Of a stretch of 6,911 bases of DNA, positions 5,892 to 6,911 are shown piece by piece. Source of the stretch: CG2-30-40-21 sp043806395 (GTDB taxonomy: Bacteria > UBA9089 > CG2-30-40-21); NCBI GenBank assembly GCA_043806395.1, contig JAZDHC010000221.1, forward strand, positions 1 through 6,911, in the 5' to 3' direction. Below the pieces are notes generated by a model. The model made no database searches and was not told where the DNA came from. It worked only from the letters and a program-made list of their open reading frames with translations. The position numbers and the translations under genes were made by a program. Positions within the stretch are counted from its first letter, which is position 1, and each line of letters starts with the position of its first letter.

Positions 5892-6242
5892 TTATTTTAC
5901 CTGTGGCTTTACTGCTGCCACACTCAAATCTTTTTTCAAGGTTACAGCTGCTTTAGAGAAATCCATTACCACATTTTGAGCAACCTTGATCTTGCAGATA
6001 TCATCCCGAATCTCAACAATGGTTCCGTGGATGCCAGAGGTAGTAACTACCTCATCCCCTTTAGCAAGATTTTTCAGCATTTCTTGAAGTACCTTCCTTT
6101 CTTTTTGTTGAGGACGGATCAAAAGGAAGTAAAAAACAAGAAATATCAACAACAATGGTATCATAGAAGTAATACCACTGACAGGTGAACCCGTACCGGC
6201 AGGCACATCTGCATAAGCTAAACTTGTCGCAAAAATCATCAT
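5892..6242 (-). CDS. yajC: Preprotein translocase accessory subunit YajC
   Basis: This 116-residue inner-membrane protein associates with SecDF at the Sec translocon. One membrane segment spans about residues 26-43 (MIPLLLIFLVFYFLLI). It leads into the family signature IRPQQKERK (42-50), then the soluble domain with KGDEVVTTSGIHGTI (61-75) and IKVAQNVVMDF (85-95). Length and order are normal. AGGAGAT lies 8 nt before the first of two consecutive ATG codons (6242 and 6239), so the first is chosen, though either is possible. It starts 21 bp after the stop of the LysM gene, suggesting one transcript. secD, a common downstream neighbour, is not next; the acyltransferase is. Confidence 0.96.
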   Translation of the reverse strand: MMIFATSLAYADVPAGTGSPVSGITSMIPLLLIFLVFYFLLIRPQQKERKVLQEMLKNLAKGDEVVTTSGIHGTIVEIRDDICKIKVAQNVVMDFSKAAVTLKKDLSVAAVKPQVK

Positions 6243-6263
6243 AAAACTATCTCCTTTTACTTT

Positions 6264-6911
6264 TTACTTTACTATCTCCGATGCAATTACCCCAGAAGCA
6301 ACAGCAAAACCAATAAAGAAACTCACCCCCTTAGCCAGATTGTTCTGTTTTTGAAGTTGGGCTATCTCTTGTTTTTGAGCATCAACAGTTGCTTCAAGCT
6401 CAGCCAACTTTATATGAAGCTCTCCAATAGCACTGGCAAGCATCTTGCATTCTTCTTCCCTTTCCCCAAGCTCTGTCTGAAGGCGGCATAGCTCCTCTTC
6501 CTTTTGAGCAATAAGGGCAGCTACATCTTTCTCTTGAAGAGCAGATTTTTCCTGAAGCTTTATCATCTCTTCCTTAAGGTTAATTATCTTTTTTATTTTA
6601 TCCTTTTTTTCATCAACTAATTCAGTTAGCCTTGTTTGCAGGACATTATCCATCGTTTTGGCATCACGATAGCCAATGGCTAATTTTTCTTTTGGATAGA
6701 TCAAATCTGGGTTGGTAAAGACATTGTACTTCTTAAAGTCTGGCCATAAAGCAGGTGAACGGTAATATTTGCCTGACAAATCCCACAATGTATCCCCTTT
6801 TTTAATAATAATTGTTTCAGCATTTTTATCCTTAACCCGTATCTTTGCTTCCAAATCAGCTGGTCGTGGCATAATCATGCCTACTACGAGCAATACCAGC
6901 CAGAACCATTT
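6264..6911 (-). CDS. LysM-domain, coiled-coil envelope protein (5' partial)
   Basis: The reading frame remains open to the window edge (6911), so the true start is outside; at least 215 residues are present. Numbering from the first codon seen, residues 2-14 (WFWLVLLVVGMIM) are strongly hydrophobic and look like a signal peptide or anchor. This argues against the in-frame TTG at 6893 being the start. A single LysM domain follows at about 32-79: IIIKKGDTLWDLSGKYY, then ALWPDFKKYN and NPDLIYPKEKLAI. It probably binds peptidoglycan in the periplasm. Residues about 90-192 form a Lys/Glu/Gln-rich coiled coil. A glycine-containing hydrophobic stretch (GVSFFIGFAVASGVIASEIV, about 195-214) at the C-terminus may be a second membrane segment. 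The combination suggests a periplasmic tether. The exact function is not recognised. yajC follows after 21 bp. Confidence 0.85.
   Translation of the reverse strand, partial: KWFWLVLLVVGMIMPRPADLEAKIRVKDKNAETIIIKKGDTLWDLSGKYYRSPALWPDFKKYNVFTNPDLIYPKEKLAIGYRDAKTMDNVLQTRLTELVDEKKDKIKKIINLKEEMIKLQEKSALQEKDVAALIAQKEEELCRLQTELGEREEECKMLASAIGELHIKLAELEATVDAQKQEIAQLQKQNNLAKGVSFFIGFAVASGVIASEIVK

Noticed and set aside
6891..6893. TTG at 6893 as start of the LysM protein
   Set aside because: The frame stays open to the window edge and the upstream codons KWFWLV complete a hydrophobic signal-like segment, so the gene is better treated as partial.

Overview
The window looks like chromosomal DNA from an uncultured, AT-rich Gram-negative-type bacterium. 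It carries housekeeping genes interrupted by short dispersed intergenic repeats. The taxon cannot be fixed from the sequence. A PheT without its tRNA-binding OB domain and a short GlmU-like acyltransferase recall Planctomycetota or neighbouring candidate phyla, but that is a low-confidence inference from memory.

Layout: positions 1-239 are non-coding and hold a possible terminal-inverted-repeat element, a G/C hairpin and two copies of a ctgcggtgaa motif. A DusB-type tRNA-dihydrouridine synthase follows on the + strand (240-1169). The convergent gap 1170-1541 contains a compact palindromic MITE-like element (1325-1481) flanked by TTA direct repeats, and possibly a weak + strand terminator.

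Everything from 1542 to the right edge is coded on the - strand. In order of transcription the genes are: a LysM/coiled-coil envelope protein (5' end cut by the window edge), yajC, a stand-alone left-handed beta-helix acyltransferase, pheT, and an AlbA_2/HATPase (RecG-related, COG2865-type) protein. The LysM-yajC gap is 21 bp. The pheT stop lies 3 bp from the next start, and that gene's Shine-Dalgarno overlaps the pheT stop. The 71-bp and 160-bp gaps on either side of the acyltransferase are filled with repeat sequence.

The cluster mixes translation (pheT), Sec accessory function (yajC), envelope or cell-wall precursor functions (LysM protein, GlmU-like enzyme) and a putative regulator. pheS, glyQ/S, secD and other usual partners are absent from the window.

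The most notable points are: a PheT of 693 residues with a clean deletion of the OB domain; an 8-bp tandem repeat inside pheT, read in all three frames as an 8-residue-period peptide insert; the MITE-like palindrome; and translational coupling of an AlbA_2 protein to pheT. I see no CRISPR array, tRNA, rRNA, T-box or complete insertion sequence, and no clear new multi-gene system.
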